Assembly (NCBI GenBank): GCA_964451955.1
Contig: CAYVKG010000012.1
Coordinates: forward strand, 6,300-70,299
Length of the DNA: 64,000 nucleotides
From: JAPLNB01 sp964451955
Lineage (GTDB): Bacteria > Planctomycetota > Phycisphaerae > Tepidisphaerales > Tepidisphaeraceae
Direction of reading: 5' to 3'
Shown here: in pieces, positions 34,291-43,431 of the stretch
Layout of the letters: every line of letters starts with the position of its first letter
Position numbering within the stretch: position 1 is the first letter of the stretch
Notes under the pieces: model-generated
What the model saw: only the letters and a program-made list of their open reading frames with translations
Databases searched by the model: none
What the model was told of the DNA's origin: nothing
Position numbers and translations under genes: made by a program

Positions 34291-35628
34291 ATGAAATCGA
34301 CACGACGTTCGTTTCTCAAGGCGGCTGCCGCTTCGGTCAGCGTTCCGTTCATCCTGCCATCCCATGTGTGGGGAGCGGAAACAAAGCCCAACTCCCGCGT
34401 GACCATGGGATTCATCGGCATGGGAACCCAGAACAACGGTCTCTTGGGCGGCTTCCTTGGCCAGGACACGCAGGTTCTGGCTGTCTGCGACGTGGACACC
34501 ACCCGCCGTGAAAACGCAAAGAAACGAGTGGAAGAGCACTACGCCAACCACAAAGTCGAAGGCGCGAAATGCGACGCCTACAACGATTTCCGCGAGATCA
34601 TCAATCGCAAAGACATCGACGCCGTCTGCATCGCCACCCCCGATCACTGGCACGCCATCATCACCCTGGCCGCCCTTCGCGCGGGCAAGGACGTGTACTG
34701 CGAAAAGCCCCTGACTCACAACATTCATGAGGCCATTGAGGTCATCAAGGCCGTCGATGCCAACAAGCGGGTGCTCCAGACCGGATCCATGCAGCGATCC
34801 AGCAAAGAGTTTCGGATTGCCTGTGAGCTTGTTCAGAATGGATGCATCGGCAAGGTCCAGCGGGTCGAGTGCGCGTTCGGCGACCCCGGCCGGCCCTGCG
34901 ACCTGAAAGAGGAACCTGCCGAGCCCGGACTTGATTGGAACTTCTGGCTGGGGCCGGCTCCCGTCCGACCCTACAACTCCGAACTCAGCCCGCGCGGCCT
35001 CCACAGGCACTTTCCCAACTGGCGCAACTACCGCGAATACGGGGGCGGAATGGTCACCGATTGGGGCGCCCATCACCTGGATATCGCCCAGTGGGGCCTG
35101 GGCATGGACGACAGCGGCCCCGTCGAGATCCTGCCCCCCGAGCGACGCAACGCCCGACGCGGCGCAAAGCTGGTCTATGCCAATGGCGTCACCGTCGAGC
35201 ACAAGGATGGATTCGGCGTCCACTTCTACGGCACCGAGGGTGAAGTCAGGGTCAATCGAGGCCGATTCAGTTTCAAACGCGGGGATGAGGTCATCGCCTC
35301 CTTCGTTGGCGATCGGGAAAAAGAACAGGGAACCTCCTGTGCCGCTCAGGTCCAGAAGGCCGAGCGGGCATTCCTGGCCGACGCCAAGATCAAACTCTAT
35401 GTCAGCGGCAATCACCTGACCGACTTCATGAACTGCGTTGCCTCGCGCAAGAAGCCCATCACCAGCGAACAGGTCGGCGGGCGAAGCGCCATCTGCTGCC
35501 ATCTCATGAACCAGGCCTATTACAATGGCCAGAAGATCAAATGGGATCCTGCCAAGATGGCCTTTGCCGATGGCACCGGCGACCCGAAGTGGCTCACCCG
35601 CGATTACCGCGGGCCATGGAATGTGTGA
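34291..35628 (+). CDS. Gfo/Idh/MocA family oxidoreductase, Tat-exported
   Basis: The ATG at 34291 begins a twin-arginine signal ('KSTRRSFLKAAAASVSVPF'), which sets the start; a much longer open frame upstream antisense to rhaB is rejected. The 445-residue product has the NAD(P)-binding Rossmann start 'MGFIGMGTQNNGLLGGFL', the family's 'EKPLTHNIHEA' with catalytic Lys, and 'DWGAHHLDIAQWGLG'. It probably acts on a sugar or sugar-like substrate in the periplasm. It is divergent from rhaB across 285 bp. A strong hairpin follows. Confidence 0.92.
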   Translation: MKSTRRSFLKAAAASVSVPFILPSHVWGAETKPNSRVTMGFIGMGTQNNGLLGGFLGQDTQVLAVCDVDTTRRENAKKRVEEHYANHKVEGAKCDAYNDFREIINRKDIDAVCIATPDHWHAIITLAALRAGKDVYCEKPLTHNIHEAIEVIKAVDANKRVLQTGSMQRSSKEFRIACELVQNGCIGKVQRVECAFGDPGRPCDLKEEPAEPGLDWNFWLGPAPVRPYNSELSPRGLHRHFPNWRNYREYGGGMVTDWGAHHLDIAQWGLGMDDSGPVEILPPERRNARRGAKLVYANGVTVEHKDGFGVHFYGTEGEVRVNRGRFSFKRGDEVIASFVGDREKEQGTSCAAQVQKAERAFLADAKIKLYVSGNHLTDFMNCVASRKKPITSEQVGGRSAICCHLMNQAYYNGQKIKWDPAKMAFADGTGDPKWLTRDYRGPWNV

Positions 35629-35661
35629 ACGCCTTTGCTAATGAGTCGTTTAACGCGGCAT

Positions 35662-35691
35662 AAAGCCCTCCGGAGTTCCCCGGGGGGCTTT
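35662..35691 (+). terminator. Terminator-like hairpin after the Gfo/Idh gene
   Basis: A 12-bp stem with one G-U pair (AAAGCCCTCCGG with CCGGGGGGCTTT) and a 6-nt loop. The T-tract is mostly inside the stem, so strength is uncertain. Confidence 0.6.
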
Positions 35692-35863
35692 GCCGTTGGT
35701 CGTCAGGCGGACCACCCCTGCGGGAAGACGCGGTCGCCGCCTGAGATCGGCTGGGTTCGGTCCCAATGCGATGACGGCCTGCCCGGGGTTTCACGGCCGA
35801 TCCTCAGCGAGGATTTGCTCGCCGCCAGACCTCTGCCGCCCTTTCAAACACGAGCCAATACCC

Positions 35864-35869
35864 TAGAAT
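35864..35869 (+). promoter_or_regulatory. -10 element upstream of coaE
   Basis: TAGAAT ends 13 nt before the coaE GTG at 35883; the implied leader is about 6 nt. The -35 (CTTTCA, 17 bp upstream) is weak. Confidence 0.4.
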
Positions 35870-35882
35870 CTGGTCCTGCACT

Positions 35883-36515
35883 GTGTTTGCTGGCAAGCCC
35901 ATCATCGGCATCGTCGGCGGCGTCGGCTCCGGCAAGTCCCACGTTGCCGGCCTCTTCGGCGAACTCGGCTGCCTGGTCATCAACTCCGATGAACAGGTCT
36001 CGCAGGTCTATAGGCTCCGCGAAGTTCAGGATACGCTCCGAGAGTGGTGGGGCCCCTCCATCCTCCTTCCCGACCGCCAAGTCAACCGCTCGGCCATCGC
36101 CAGGATCGTCTTCGCCGACCCTGTTCAGCTTCGCCGCCTCGAATCCCTGTTGCATCCCCGCGTGGCCGAGCTTCGTGACCAGGCCATGGCTGCCCGCGCA
36201 CAAGACCCGGCGACGCTGGCATACATCTGGGACGCGCCCCTGCTGATTGAGGCCGGTCTGGCACCCCGATGCGACGCGATTGTGTTTGTGGACGCCCCCC
36301 CCGAGCAGCGACTTCGTCGAGTGCAGTCGACCCGTGGCTGGACGGAGGCCCAATGGCTCGCCAGAGAAAAATCTCAGTTGCCACTGGACAACAAGCGCAA
36401 AATCGCTAAATATATGGTTTGTAATGCCGCCGATGCGGACAACGAAGTCCGCCGTCAAGTCCGCGAAGTGCTTTCCTGTATTCTCGCTGAGGTTCGACGG
36501 TACTGCACCGGGTAG
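35883..36515 (+). CDS. coaE: Dephospho-CoA kinase
   Basis: The 210-residue enzyme catalyses the last step of coenzyme A synthesis. It has P-loop 'GGVGSGKS' near residue 12 and the 'LGCLVINSDE' segment, where the conserved acidic residue after the CoA-binding strand is present. The 'WDAPLLIEAGL' motif is the equivalent of the family's 'xPLLFE'. Lid-region 'RLRRVQSTRGWTEAQWLAREKSQLPLDNK' follows. The start is a GTG in a near-leaderless arrangement. Confidence 0.93.
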   Translation: MFAGKPIIGIVGGVGSGKSHVAGLFGELGCLVINSDEQVSQVYRLREVQDTLREWWGPSILLPDRQVNRSAIARIVFADPVQLRRLESLLHPRVAELRDQAMAARAQDPATLAYIWDAPLLIEAGLAPRCDAIVFVDAPPEQRLRRVQSTRGWTEAQWLAREKSQLPLDNKRKIAKYMVCNAADADNEVRRQVREVLSCILAEVRRYCTG

Positions 36516-36870
36516 GGCTTTGGGCCGGGGACTGAGTCAGCGAATTATCGGACACGCATGCCGTAGCGACAGACTAACGAGTTTTACCGCGTGTTTTTGA
36601 GTTTCGGATTGAGGCATCCGAACCTCCGGTGGCGATCGGAGTACTACTGTAGGCCCCCATTTGACAACCGAGTGCCTCGCCGCCCGCGCCATCAATGCAG
36701 TGTAACTATCCCTCTGAGATTAACTTGTGCAGATCGGGTGCGACCCGGTCGCCGGACCTTAGGTACAACGGAGCCGATATCGATCGGTATTTGTCGGGGG
36801 ACAAGAACACACTACGGAGCGGGTACCTGATTCAGGTTCTCCCATCTAGCTTTTTGGAGGCCCACTAGCA
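36516..36870. other. rho upstream region
   Basis: These 355 bp contain no gene I can support. A TTGACA at 36662 lacks a -10. Small inverted repeats are present (CGGGT/ACCCG near 36735-36747 and CCGAT/ATCGG near 36774-36787). A GGAGG lies 9-10 nt before the rho ATG. The length would suit a leader for autoregulated rho, but no specific signal is seen. Confidence 0.4.
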
Positions 36871-38481
36871 ATGGCCAAGAGTTCAGGAAAACCACGCCGA
36901 CACAGTTCGCACCGCGAGCGAGACCGTGAGCGTGAGCCGTCCGCAAAACATCGCAGTGCCCCAACCGCTGCGGCGGCAGAGGCTAACAACAACGTCGAGA
37001 GCCCGGAAGTCGAGACCGATTCGCCCGCCGTGGCCACGATTGTCGAGACTTCCCCCGAATCGCCTGCCGCCCAGCCCGAGGAGAAGACCGCCACGCCCGC
37101 CGAGAAGAGCGAAAAGCCCGACAAACCCGAACAGCCGGCCAAGCCCGAGCGGCAACCCGGCGGGAACGATGACATTGCGGTCATCGACGAAGAGACAAAT
37201 GCCAAATATGAACAAGTCAAGGGCGGCAAGCTCTTCATCCGGGACCTCCAGCAGATGGACGTCCATCAGCTCCACGATATCGCCAAAGCCGAGGGCATAC
37301 AGGACTACATTGGCCTGAAGAAACAGGACCTGATTTTCCAGATCCTCCGCTCGCGCATCCGCCAGAACGGCCTGATGTACGGCGAAGGGGTCCTGGAAAT
37401 CCTCCCCGATGGCTTTGGATTCCTTCGTTCGCCGGAGTACTCGTATCTGCCCTGCCCCGATGACATCTACATCAGTCCATCCCAGATTCGTCGCTTCGGC
37501 CTCCGGAATGGGCACGTTGTGCAGGGTCAGATTCGCCCCCCCAAGGAATCCGAACGCTACTTCGCCCTCCTCCGCGTCGAAGCCATCAACGGCGAAGACC
37601 CCGAGCGCATCACCGAAGTCACCAACTTCGAAGACCTCACCCCTTTGCATCCCAATTCCCGCTTTATCCTCGAAACCGGCCCCAAAGAGCTGAACATGCG
37701 CATCGTCGATCTCGTCACGCCGATCGGCAAGGGCCAGCGAATGCTCATCGTCGCTCCCCCTCGGACTGGCAAGACGGTGCTCCTCCAGAAAATCGCCAAT
37801 TCCATCAGCGCCAACAACCCCGAAGTCATCCTGATCATCCTCCTGATCGACGAACGACCTGAAGAAGTGACCGACATGCAGCGGAACACCAAGGCCGAGG
37901 TCGTCAGCTCCACCTTCGACGAACCCTCCAGCCGACACGTGCAAGTGGCCGAGATGGTCATCGAGAAGGCCAAGCGATACGTGGAATTTGGCAAGGACGT
38001 GGTGATCCTGCTTGACTCGATCACACGCCTGGCCCGCGCCTACAACACCGAAGTGCCGCACTCCGGAAAGATCCTGACCGGTGGCGTCGACGCTAACGCC
38101 CTCCAGAAGCCCAAACGATTTTTCGGCGCTGCTCGAAAGCTCGAGGAAGGTGGCTCCCTCACCATCCTCGGCACCGCCCTGGTCGATACCGGTTCCAAAA
38201 TGGACGAAGTCATTTTCGAAGAGTTCAAGGGCACCGGCAACGCCGAACTTCACCTCGACCGCCGCCTCGTGGACAAACGCATTTGGCCAGCCATCGACAT
38301 CAACTCCTCCGGCACCCGTCGCGAAGAACTGTTGCTCGATCCGAAGGAACTGGAGCTCGTCTATCGGCTCCGCCGCGTGCTGAGCGACATGAACCCCGTG
38401 GAAGCTATCGAACTGCTCCGCGGACGCCTCGAAAAGGTCCCCAGCAATGCGCAGTTCCTGATGTCCATGAATCTGGACTAA
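36871..38481 (+). CDS. rho: Transcription termination factor Rho
   Basis: The 536-residue hexameric RNA helicase has a disordered N-terminal extension of about 110 residues rich in Arg/Ser, then Pro/Glu/Lys repeats ('EKSEKPDKPEQPAKPERQPG'), typical of high-GC and planctomycete Rho. The Rho N-domain ('MDVHQLHDIAKAEGIQDY') and cold-shock RNA-binding domain ('GEGVLEILPDGFGFLRSPEYSY') follow. The ATPase has Walker A 'APPRTGKT', and the Q- and R-loop region includes 'DSITRLARAYN' and 'GGVDANALQKPKRFFGAARK'. It releases untranslated transcripts. A terminator hairpin follows its stop. Confidence 0.97.
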   Translation: MAKSSGKPRRHSSHRERDREREPSAKHRSAPTAAAAEANNNVESPEVETDSPAVATIVETSPESPAAQPEEKTATPAEKSEKPDKPEQPAKPERQPGGNDDIAVIDEETNAKYEQVKGGKLFIRDLQQMDVHQLHDIAKAEGIQDYIGLKKQDLIFQILRSRIRQNGLMYGEGVLEILPDGFGFLRSPEYSYLPCPDDIYISPSQIRRFGLRNGHVVQGQIRPPKESERYFALLRVEAINGEDPERITEVTNFEDLTPLHPNSRFILETGPKELNMRIVDLVTPIGKGQRMLIVAPPRTGKTVLLQKIANSISANNPEVILIILLIDERPEEVTDMQRNTKAEVVSSTFDEPSSRHVQVAEMVIEKAKRYVEFGKDVVILLDSITRLARAYNTEVPHSGKILTGGVDANALQKPKRFFGAARKLEEGGSLTILGTALVDTGSKMDEVIFEEFKGTGNAELHLDRRLVDKRIWPAIDINSSGTRREELLLDPKELELVYRLRRVLSDMNPVEAIELLRGRLEKVPSNAQFLMSMNLD

Positions 38482-38513
38482 AGACCTTTCTTTTGAATGC
38501 ACCGTCTTTTCCC

Positions 38514-38545
38514 AGCCCCGGGTCTTCTTCCGGGGCTTTTCTTTG
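38514..38545 (+). terminator. Intrinsic terminator of rho
   Basis: An 8-bp stem (AGCCCCGG 38514-38521 with CCGGGGCT 38530-38537), 8-nt loop, followed by TTTCTTTG. Confidence 0.75.
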
Positions 38546-38606
38546 CGCGCTGGCGCACACGACACGGTACAATCCTCGCCGAAGCAACTCCCCTGAGGCC
38601 GGCAAT

Positions 38607-39305
38607 ATGAAACACCTCGCAATTCTGGTCCTGTCAGTGTGCCTGCTTGGATGTGAGAAGCCCGCAGCAGCGCCGCCTGGGCGCCCGGCCACGCGCCCCG
38701 TGGCAAGGCTGATTGTGCCTGCTGGCAAGGTGCAGTTTGCCCAGAAACAGCGCACCACCGAGGGCCTGCCCGGGTCGAACGGGGCGGTTCGTCTGACCGT
38801 TGACGACATCACCCGCGGCCAGGTCATGCTCTCCCTTTCGCTGGCGGATGGCCAGGTGCTGCTGGCAACGCGATCCGTCTCCTCGGGCGACGTGGTGCAG
38901 TTCGCACTGGATGACCAGACGTATCAGTTGACGGTTGATAGATTGAAAGATGCCCTGATCGGGGAAGATGCGGTGTCATTCACGCTCACGGGTGCCATCC
39001 CCGCCACCCGGCCTGCAATGACCGTCGCACAACAGGTGGAATACCTCATCGACACCATCGCCAAGCTCGACGGCGCGACCTTCATTCGCAACGACGGGGA
39101 GTACACCGCCGCCAATGCGGCGGCCCTGATGCGGTTTCGCTGGGAACGCGACAAGGGCAAGCTCAAAACCGCCGAACAATTCGTGGAGGAACTGGCGACC
39201 AAGTCCTCGACGACCGGCAAGCCTTACGTGATCCGGTTCAAGGACGGCAGCCAGATCAAGAGCGGCGAATACCTCCTGAAAAAGCTCGCGGAGATTCGTG
39301 AATAG
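38607..39305 (+). CDS. Lipoprotein with DUF5329 (YfeK-like) domain
   Basis: The 232-residue product has a lipoprotein signal peptide (LLGC, Cys about residue 16) and a Pro/Ala linker. The C-terminal 95 residues match the DUF5329/YfeK pattern: 'VEYLIDTIAKLDGATFIRNDGEYTAANAA' then 'FVEELATKSSTTGKPYVIRFKDG'. E. coli YfeK is a periplasmic protein of unknown function. The central 90 residues are unassigned. The ATG at 38607 fits the signal peptide; a TACAAT hexamer at 38568-38573 may be its -10. Confidence 0.8.
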   Translation: MKHLAILVLSVCLLGCEKPAAAPPGRPATRPVARLIVPAGKVQFAQKQRTTEGLPGSNGAVRLTVDDITRGQVMLSLSLADGQVLLATRSVSSGDVVQFALDDQTYQLTVDRLKDALIGEDAVSFTLTGAIPATRPAMTVAQQVEYLIDTIAKLDGATFIRNDGEYTAANAAALMRFRWERDKGKLKTAEQFVEELATKSSTTGKPYVIRFKDGSQIKSGEYLLKKLAEIRE

Positions 39306-39362
39306 GTCCGCCCCTCCAAGGGGGCGTGGAAGGTTCCGGCTGTCTCTCCGGGTGACGGCGGC

Positions 39363-39368
39363 TAGAAT
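39363..39368 (+). promoter_or_regulatory. -10 element, leaderless arrangement
   Basis: TAGAAT ends 8 nt before the ATG at 39377 with no ribosome-binding site between. The -35 (CTGTCT, 17 bp upstream) matches at only three positions. Confidence 0.4.
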
Positions 39369-39376
39369 AGCTCCCG

Positions 39377-40177
39377 ATGAGATACCCTGTTGCCACCCTC
39401 CTGCTGCTCTGGCTTGCCGGTTGCGGCAATAACCCCACCGCCGACGATGCGCAACCGACCCGCCTGCGCGTCCTCACGTACAACATCCACATCGGCATCG
39501 GCAACGACAAGCGGCTGGACCTTCCGCGGATTGCCGCGGTTATTGCCCGGTGCAGGCCGGATATCGTCGCCCTTCAGGAATTGGATGTGGGAACCTCGCG
39601 AACAGGCCGCGTGGACGAACCTGCCGAGTTGTCGCGCCTGACCGGCTTTCAGGTCCATTTCGGCAAGACCCTTGACCATCAAGGCGGGCAATATGGCATT
39701 GGCATCCTGTCTCGCTATCCGATTTTGGAACCGGCGGTGCATCCGCTTCCCTGTACGCCCGGCCGCGAGCCGCGGGTGGCACTGGCGGCACGAATCACCC
39801 CCGCCAACGGTCCCCCGTTGCGATTCATCTGCACTCATCTCGATGCCACTGACGACGAACACGACAGCCTGCCCGGTGCACACCGGCTCAACGAGTTGTT
39901 CGGCGCCGGCGATGAGCCGGCCATTCTTGCGGGGGATTTCAACAAGACCCCGGACTCCGCGACAATCCATACGCTGCTGGCATGCTGGAACAACGCCGCT
40001 CACAGCAACCCACAGCCAACGATCCCGTCGCAGAATCCGACGCGACAGATTGATTTCGTGTTCTACAGACCCGCCGGCGCCTGGCGGGTCATTGAGGCGA
40101 AAGCGGTCGAGGAGAGTATGGCGTCGGACCATCGGCCGGTCCTCGTCGAGTTCGAGCGGATCGTCGCCGGCCGGTGA
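39377..40177 (+). CDS. Endonuclease/exonuclease/phosphatase family lipoprotein
   Basis: The 266-residue product has a lipobox (LAGC near residue 16) and the EEP fold: 'RVLTYNIHIGIGNDKRLDL' (metal-binding Asn), 'DIVALQELD' (catalytic Glu), 'ILAGDFNKTPDS' (Asp-x-Asn) and 'IDFVFYR' plus the final 'ASDHRPVLVEF' Ser-Asp-His. It hydrolyses a phosphodiester, possibly a lipid headgroup or extracellular nucleic acid, at the membrane surface. It is followed by the class II aldolase with almost no gap. Confidence 0.88.
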   Translation: MRYPVATLLLLWLAGCGNNPTADDAQPTRLRVLTYNIHIGIGNDKRLDLPRIAAVIARCRPDIVALQELDVGTSRTGRVDEPAELSRLTGFQVHFGKTLDHQGGQYGIGILSRYPILEPAVHPLPCTPGREPRVALAARITPANGPPLRFICTHLDATDDEHDSLPGAHRLNELFGAGDEPAILAGDFNKTPDSATIHTLLACWNNAAHSNPQPTIPSQNPTRQIDFVFYRPAGAWRVIEAKAVEESMASDHRPVLVEFERIVAGR

Positions 40178-40193
40178 AATGGAGAACCAGTCC

Positions 40194-40844
40194 ATGGATG
40201 CGACACAGCAGCCCCTCGATCAGTTCGTTGCCGCCGCCAGACGCGTGGCTCAGTTTGGCCTGGTTCGCTGCAGCAGCGGCAACCTGTCCTGCCGACTGGA
40301 TGCCGAACGCATGCTCATCAAGGCGTCGCGGGCATGGATGTCGGACCTCACCGTCAATGACGTTGCGATCTGTCGGATTTCAGACCAAGTCAGCGTCAAC
40401 GGCAAATCCCCGTCTGTGGAAATCGGTTTTCACGCCGGCATTCTGCGAACCCGCGCGGATGTGAATGTCGTGCTGCACTTTCAGACCAACGCCGCGACGA
40501 CGCTGGCCTGTTCCCGAAAACTGGCGGAAGTCAACTTCGCCGTCATTCCCGAGATTGCCTATTACATCGGCCCCATCGGGACGGTGCCATACCTCCCGCC
40601 CGGTTCGCTCGCTCTGGCGGAGGCGGTGGTGGAAGTGATGAGAAACCACGACTTGGCCGTGCTCGCCAATCACGGGCAGATCGCCCTCGGCAGGACCTTC
40701 GATGAGGTGATTCAGAAAGCGGCCTTCTTCGAATTGGCGTGCGACATCCTTCTTCGCGGCGGGGCCGACGTGCGGCCTTTGTCGGCGACGGCCATCGACG
40801 CGCTCCGATCGCAGTCGACCGGCCGCCAGGGGCTCGGGCCTTGA
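40194..40844 (+). CDS. Class II aldolase/adducin family protein with altered metal site
   Basis: The 216-residue product (ATG at 40194, GGAGA 9 nt upstream; an ATG at 40179 is possible) has the aldolase pattern: 'CSSGNLSCRL' phosphate-binding segment, Glu76 in 'SVEIGFHAGIL', His95 in 'NVVLHFQTNA' and His160 in 'VLANHGQIALG'. In fuculose- and rhamnulose-phosphate aldolases the zinc is held by His-x-His plus a distant His; here the second His of the pair is Gln97. The protein may bind a metal differently, be a non-aldolase member such as a decarboxylase or epimerase, or be inactive. Confidence 0.8.
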   Translation: MDATQQPLDQFVAAARRVAQFGLVRCSSGNLSCRLDAERMLIKASRAWMSDLTVNDVAICRISDQVSVNGKSPSVEIGFHAGILRTRADVNVVLHFQTNAATTLACSRKLAEVNFAVIPEIAYYIGPIGTVPYLPPGSLALAEAVVEVMRNHDLAVLANHGQIALGRTFDEVIQKAAFFELACDILLRGGADVRPLSATAIDALRSQSTGRQGLGP

Positions 40845-40920
40845 ACCCCCATGCTTCCCCTCGCAAGCCGTTGGAAGTATGCTCATGTCGCAATCAAAAC
40901 CCGAAACTCAGGAGAAACCA

Positions 40921-41760
40921 ATGACCATCTCTCGACGAAACATGCTGAAACTGGGTGCAGGCGCGGCGGCGATGACTGTTCTGCCTGCCAATCTGATCGG
41001 AGCGGATATGGCCAAGAAGATCCCAATAGGCTTGCAGCTCTATTCGGTCCGCGGCGAATGCGAAAAGGACCTGCCCAAAGTCCTGGCGGCCGTTCGCGAC
41101 ATGGGCTACAAGGGTGTCGAGTTCGCCGGCTACTACGGGCGCAACGCCACCCAGCTCCGCAAGCTCCTCGACGACAACGGCCTCGTCTGCTGCGGAACTC
41201 ACACCGGCTTGGAAACCCTCACCGGCGATAACCTCAAGAAGACCGTCGAGTTCAACAGGATCTTGGGGAATAAGTTCCTCATCTGCCCCTACATCCCGGA
41301 AGACCGTTTCTCCACGGTCGAGAAATGCAAGCAGCTTGGCGCGTTCTTCGCCGAAATGTCGCAGAAGGTTAAGGGCGACGGTATGCGCGTCGGCTACCAT
41401 GCGCACGCCGGAGATTTCAAGAAGATCGGCGACGAAACTCACTGGGATCTGTTCTTCGCGAACACCACCGAAGACGTGGTGATGCAACTGGATACACACA
41501 ACTGCCTCGGTGGCGGGGGCGATCCGTATGCAATACTCAAGAAGTTCCCGGGCCGGGCAACCACGATTCACCTCAAGGAGTTTGGTGGCAAAGAAGCCGC
41601 CCCGATCGGCGAAGGGGACGTCCGATGGCCGGAGATTTTTGAACTTTGCGAGAAGCCGGGCAAGACCGAGTGGTATATAGTTGAACATGAGAGCGGATCC
41701 AAACCCCTTGAGAGCGTCAAGGAATGCATTGACAACCTGCGCAAGATGGGCAAGTGCTGA
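40921..41760 (+). CDS. Tat-type sugar phosphate isomerase/epimerase (TIM barrel)
   Basis: The ATG at 40921 has GGAG 6 nt upstream and starts a twin-arginine-like leader ('ISRRNMLKLGAGAAAM'). The 279-residue product has the AP_endonuc_2 barrel: 'IGLQLYSVRGECEKDLPKVLAAVRDMGYKGVEFAGYYG' at the N-terminus, then 'RVGYHAHAGDF' and 'MQLDTHNCLGGG', 'TIHLKEFGG' and the late 'YIVEHESGS', giving the usual metal ligands. It probably epimerises or isomerises a free sugar in the periplasm. The next gene is 242 bp away. Confidence 0.9.
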   Translation: MTISRRNMLKLGAGAAAMTVLPANLIGADMAKKIPIGLQLYSVRGECEKDLPKVLAAVRDMGYKGVEFAGYYGRNATQLRKLLDDNGLVCCGTHTGLETLTGDNLKKTVEFNRILGNKFLICPYIPEDRFSTVEKCKQLGAFFAEMSQKVKGDGMRVGYHAHAGDFKKIGDETHWDLFFANTTEDVVMQLDTHNCLGGGGDPYAILKKFPGRATTIHLKEFGGKEAAPIGEGDVRWPEIFELCEKPGKTEWYIVEHESGSKPLESVKECIDNLRKMGKC

Positions 41761-41869
41761 CAAGACTGAGGATTGCGAATTTTGCATCGAATTGGGTGCC
41801 CGCGGCGCAAGCCCTGGGCATCTTTTTTCTCGGACGCGTGTTCCGAATGCCTGCATTTGAGGCAATATA

Positions 41870-41898
41870 TTGACGTAGCAGGCTTTGCAGAGCATAAT
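41870..41898 (+). promoter_or_regulatory. Promoter of the giant protease gene
   Basis: TTGACG (41870-41875), 17-bp spacer, CATAAT (41893-41898): five of six matches in each hexamer. It lies about 105 bp before the ATG at 42003. Confidence 0.65.
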
Positions 41899-42002
41899 CG
41901 GCACACGTGCCGGACTGCCGAGGGCGTGGTGAGATCTGAAGGGATTCTGGTAGTGTGCAGCGTCAGGTAATGGCGCCGATCCGGCCCGTGGAGGATCCAG
42001 TG

Positions 42003-43421
42003 ATGTCTTTCTGGTCGCCGCGCAGATCTCTTAGGCAGAGGTTGTCGAAGGGGCGGATGGTCCGAGCAGTGCTGCAAAGCCTGGAATCGCGCGTGTTTCT
42101 GGCTGCTCAGCCCGCGCCGCTGGAGTTTACCCTGAGCCTGTGGGGGACCGGCGAGTTGGCGGTCGACGAGGCGGGAATCTGCGCTCGCCCCGTGGCCGAA
42201 CTGGATGAAGCGAATGACTTGGGGCCGGTCGTGGCGCTGGCGGATGTGGCGGGCGAAGTCACCGCCGCCGGTCTTCCGATTCTCAACAGCCTTCCGGGGG
42301 CGCCGACCGCCATCTACCTCGATTTCGATGGGGACACGGCCATGGGCATCGAACCCTACGATGTCGACGGCAGTCCAACCACCTTCAATGCGGCCGAACA
42401 GGCGACCATTACCGAGGCATGGCGGCAGATGTCGGTCTATTTCGCCATGTTCAATACCAACGTCACCACCATGAGGCCCACCGTGCCGATGGCCTACGAC
42501 ATCATCGGCAACAACACCGGCGGATCCACCGGCGGCTACGCGTATGTCGGGACATTCCCCAACACCACTCCTAACGCATTCAATGTCAGCAGCAATGCCC
42601 GCGATCGAGTGACCGGCATGGCCCATGAGGTCGGGCACGTGTTCGGTCTCTGGCATCAGAGCACCTACGATCTCTACGGCAACAAAACGGCCGAATATGC
42701 CGGAGAACTCGACCCCCTCCACGGCCAACTCATGGGCGTCGACTATGCCGGTCAGGTCCACAAGTGGTCCATCGGGCATCCCTCCAACTCCAGCAACCCC
42801 GTCAGCGATCTCCAGGACGACCTGGCCTACATTGCCGGAAAAATCAAGAACTACGGAGGGGGCGACGGGTTCCGCCCGGACGAGTACGGCGGCACCATCG
42901 CTTCCGCCACCCCGCTGGCGAGCAGTTCCAAGGGGCAGTCGGCCAGCGGAATCATCGAACGCCTTACCGATGCCGATGCCTTCTCGTTCGTCTCCGAGGG
43001 CGGAGAGGTCCGGATTGCCGCCGTTCCCGATTCGCCTTCGGGCGTCGATCTGAAACTGGAAATCTACTCCCCGGACGGCAGATTGCTGGCCGCCAAGGAC
43101 GGCGATACCAACGAACAACTGATCGCCATGGATCTGCCGGCGGGCACTTACTATGCCATCGTGTCCAGCCATGGCAACTACGCCGATGTGGGCGCCTACA
43201 AGATCTCGGTGTATTCATTGGCGACGGGCTGGATGGATCAGGATGTGGGAACCAATTCCCAGGCGGGCTATGCCCAGTTTGATTCCGCCAGTGAACTGTT
43301 CACCGTTGCAGGCTCAGGCTCCGACCTTGATGGCACGACCGACCATTTTCACTTCGCTTACCAGACGCTGACCGGGAACGGCCAGATCATCGCCCAACTG
43401 ACCGGGATGGACGGCACAAAC
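42003..43421 (+). CDS. Secreted zinc metalloprotease, N-terminal part (cut by assembly gap)
   Basis: The ATG at 42003 follows GAGG (41991-41994). The N-terminus has no classic signal peptide but a basic region and 'LQSLESRVFLAA', the LEPR/LESR-x-LL-type motif found on giant planctomycete secreted proteins. The catalytic motif 'AHEVGHVFGLWH' (His208, Glu209, His212, His218) is a metzincin-like HExxHxxGxxH zinc site. A bacterial pre-peptidase C-terminal domain follows ('ADAFSFVSEGGEVRIAA' to 'AYKISVYSL'), then the start of a lectin-like module. The frame runs into ten Ns at 43422-43431 and continues in the next entry as one gene. Confidence 0.85.
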
Positions 43422-43431
43422 NNNNNNNNNN
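43422..43431. other. Assembly gap (10 Ns)
   Basis: Ten unknown bases, probably a placeholder rather than a measured length. The gap falls in a module that has a second similar copy at about 44660-45190, which may explain the assembly break. The roughly 30 bases just after it do not translate to the sequence expected from that second copy in any frame. Confidence 0.95.

Noticed and set aside
37000..38706. A 607-codon minus-strand frame across rho
   Set aside because: It mirrors the rho codons and has no recognisable protein features; rho itself is certain.
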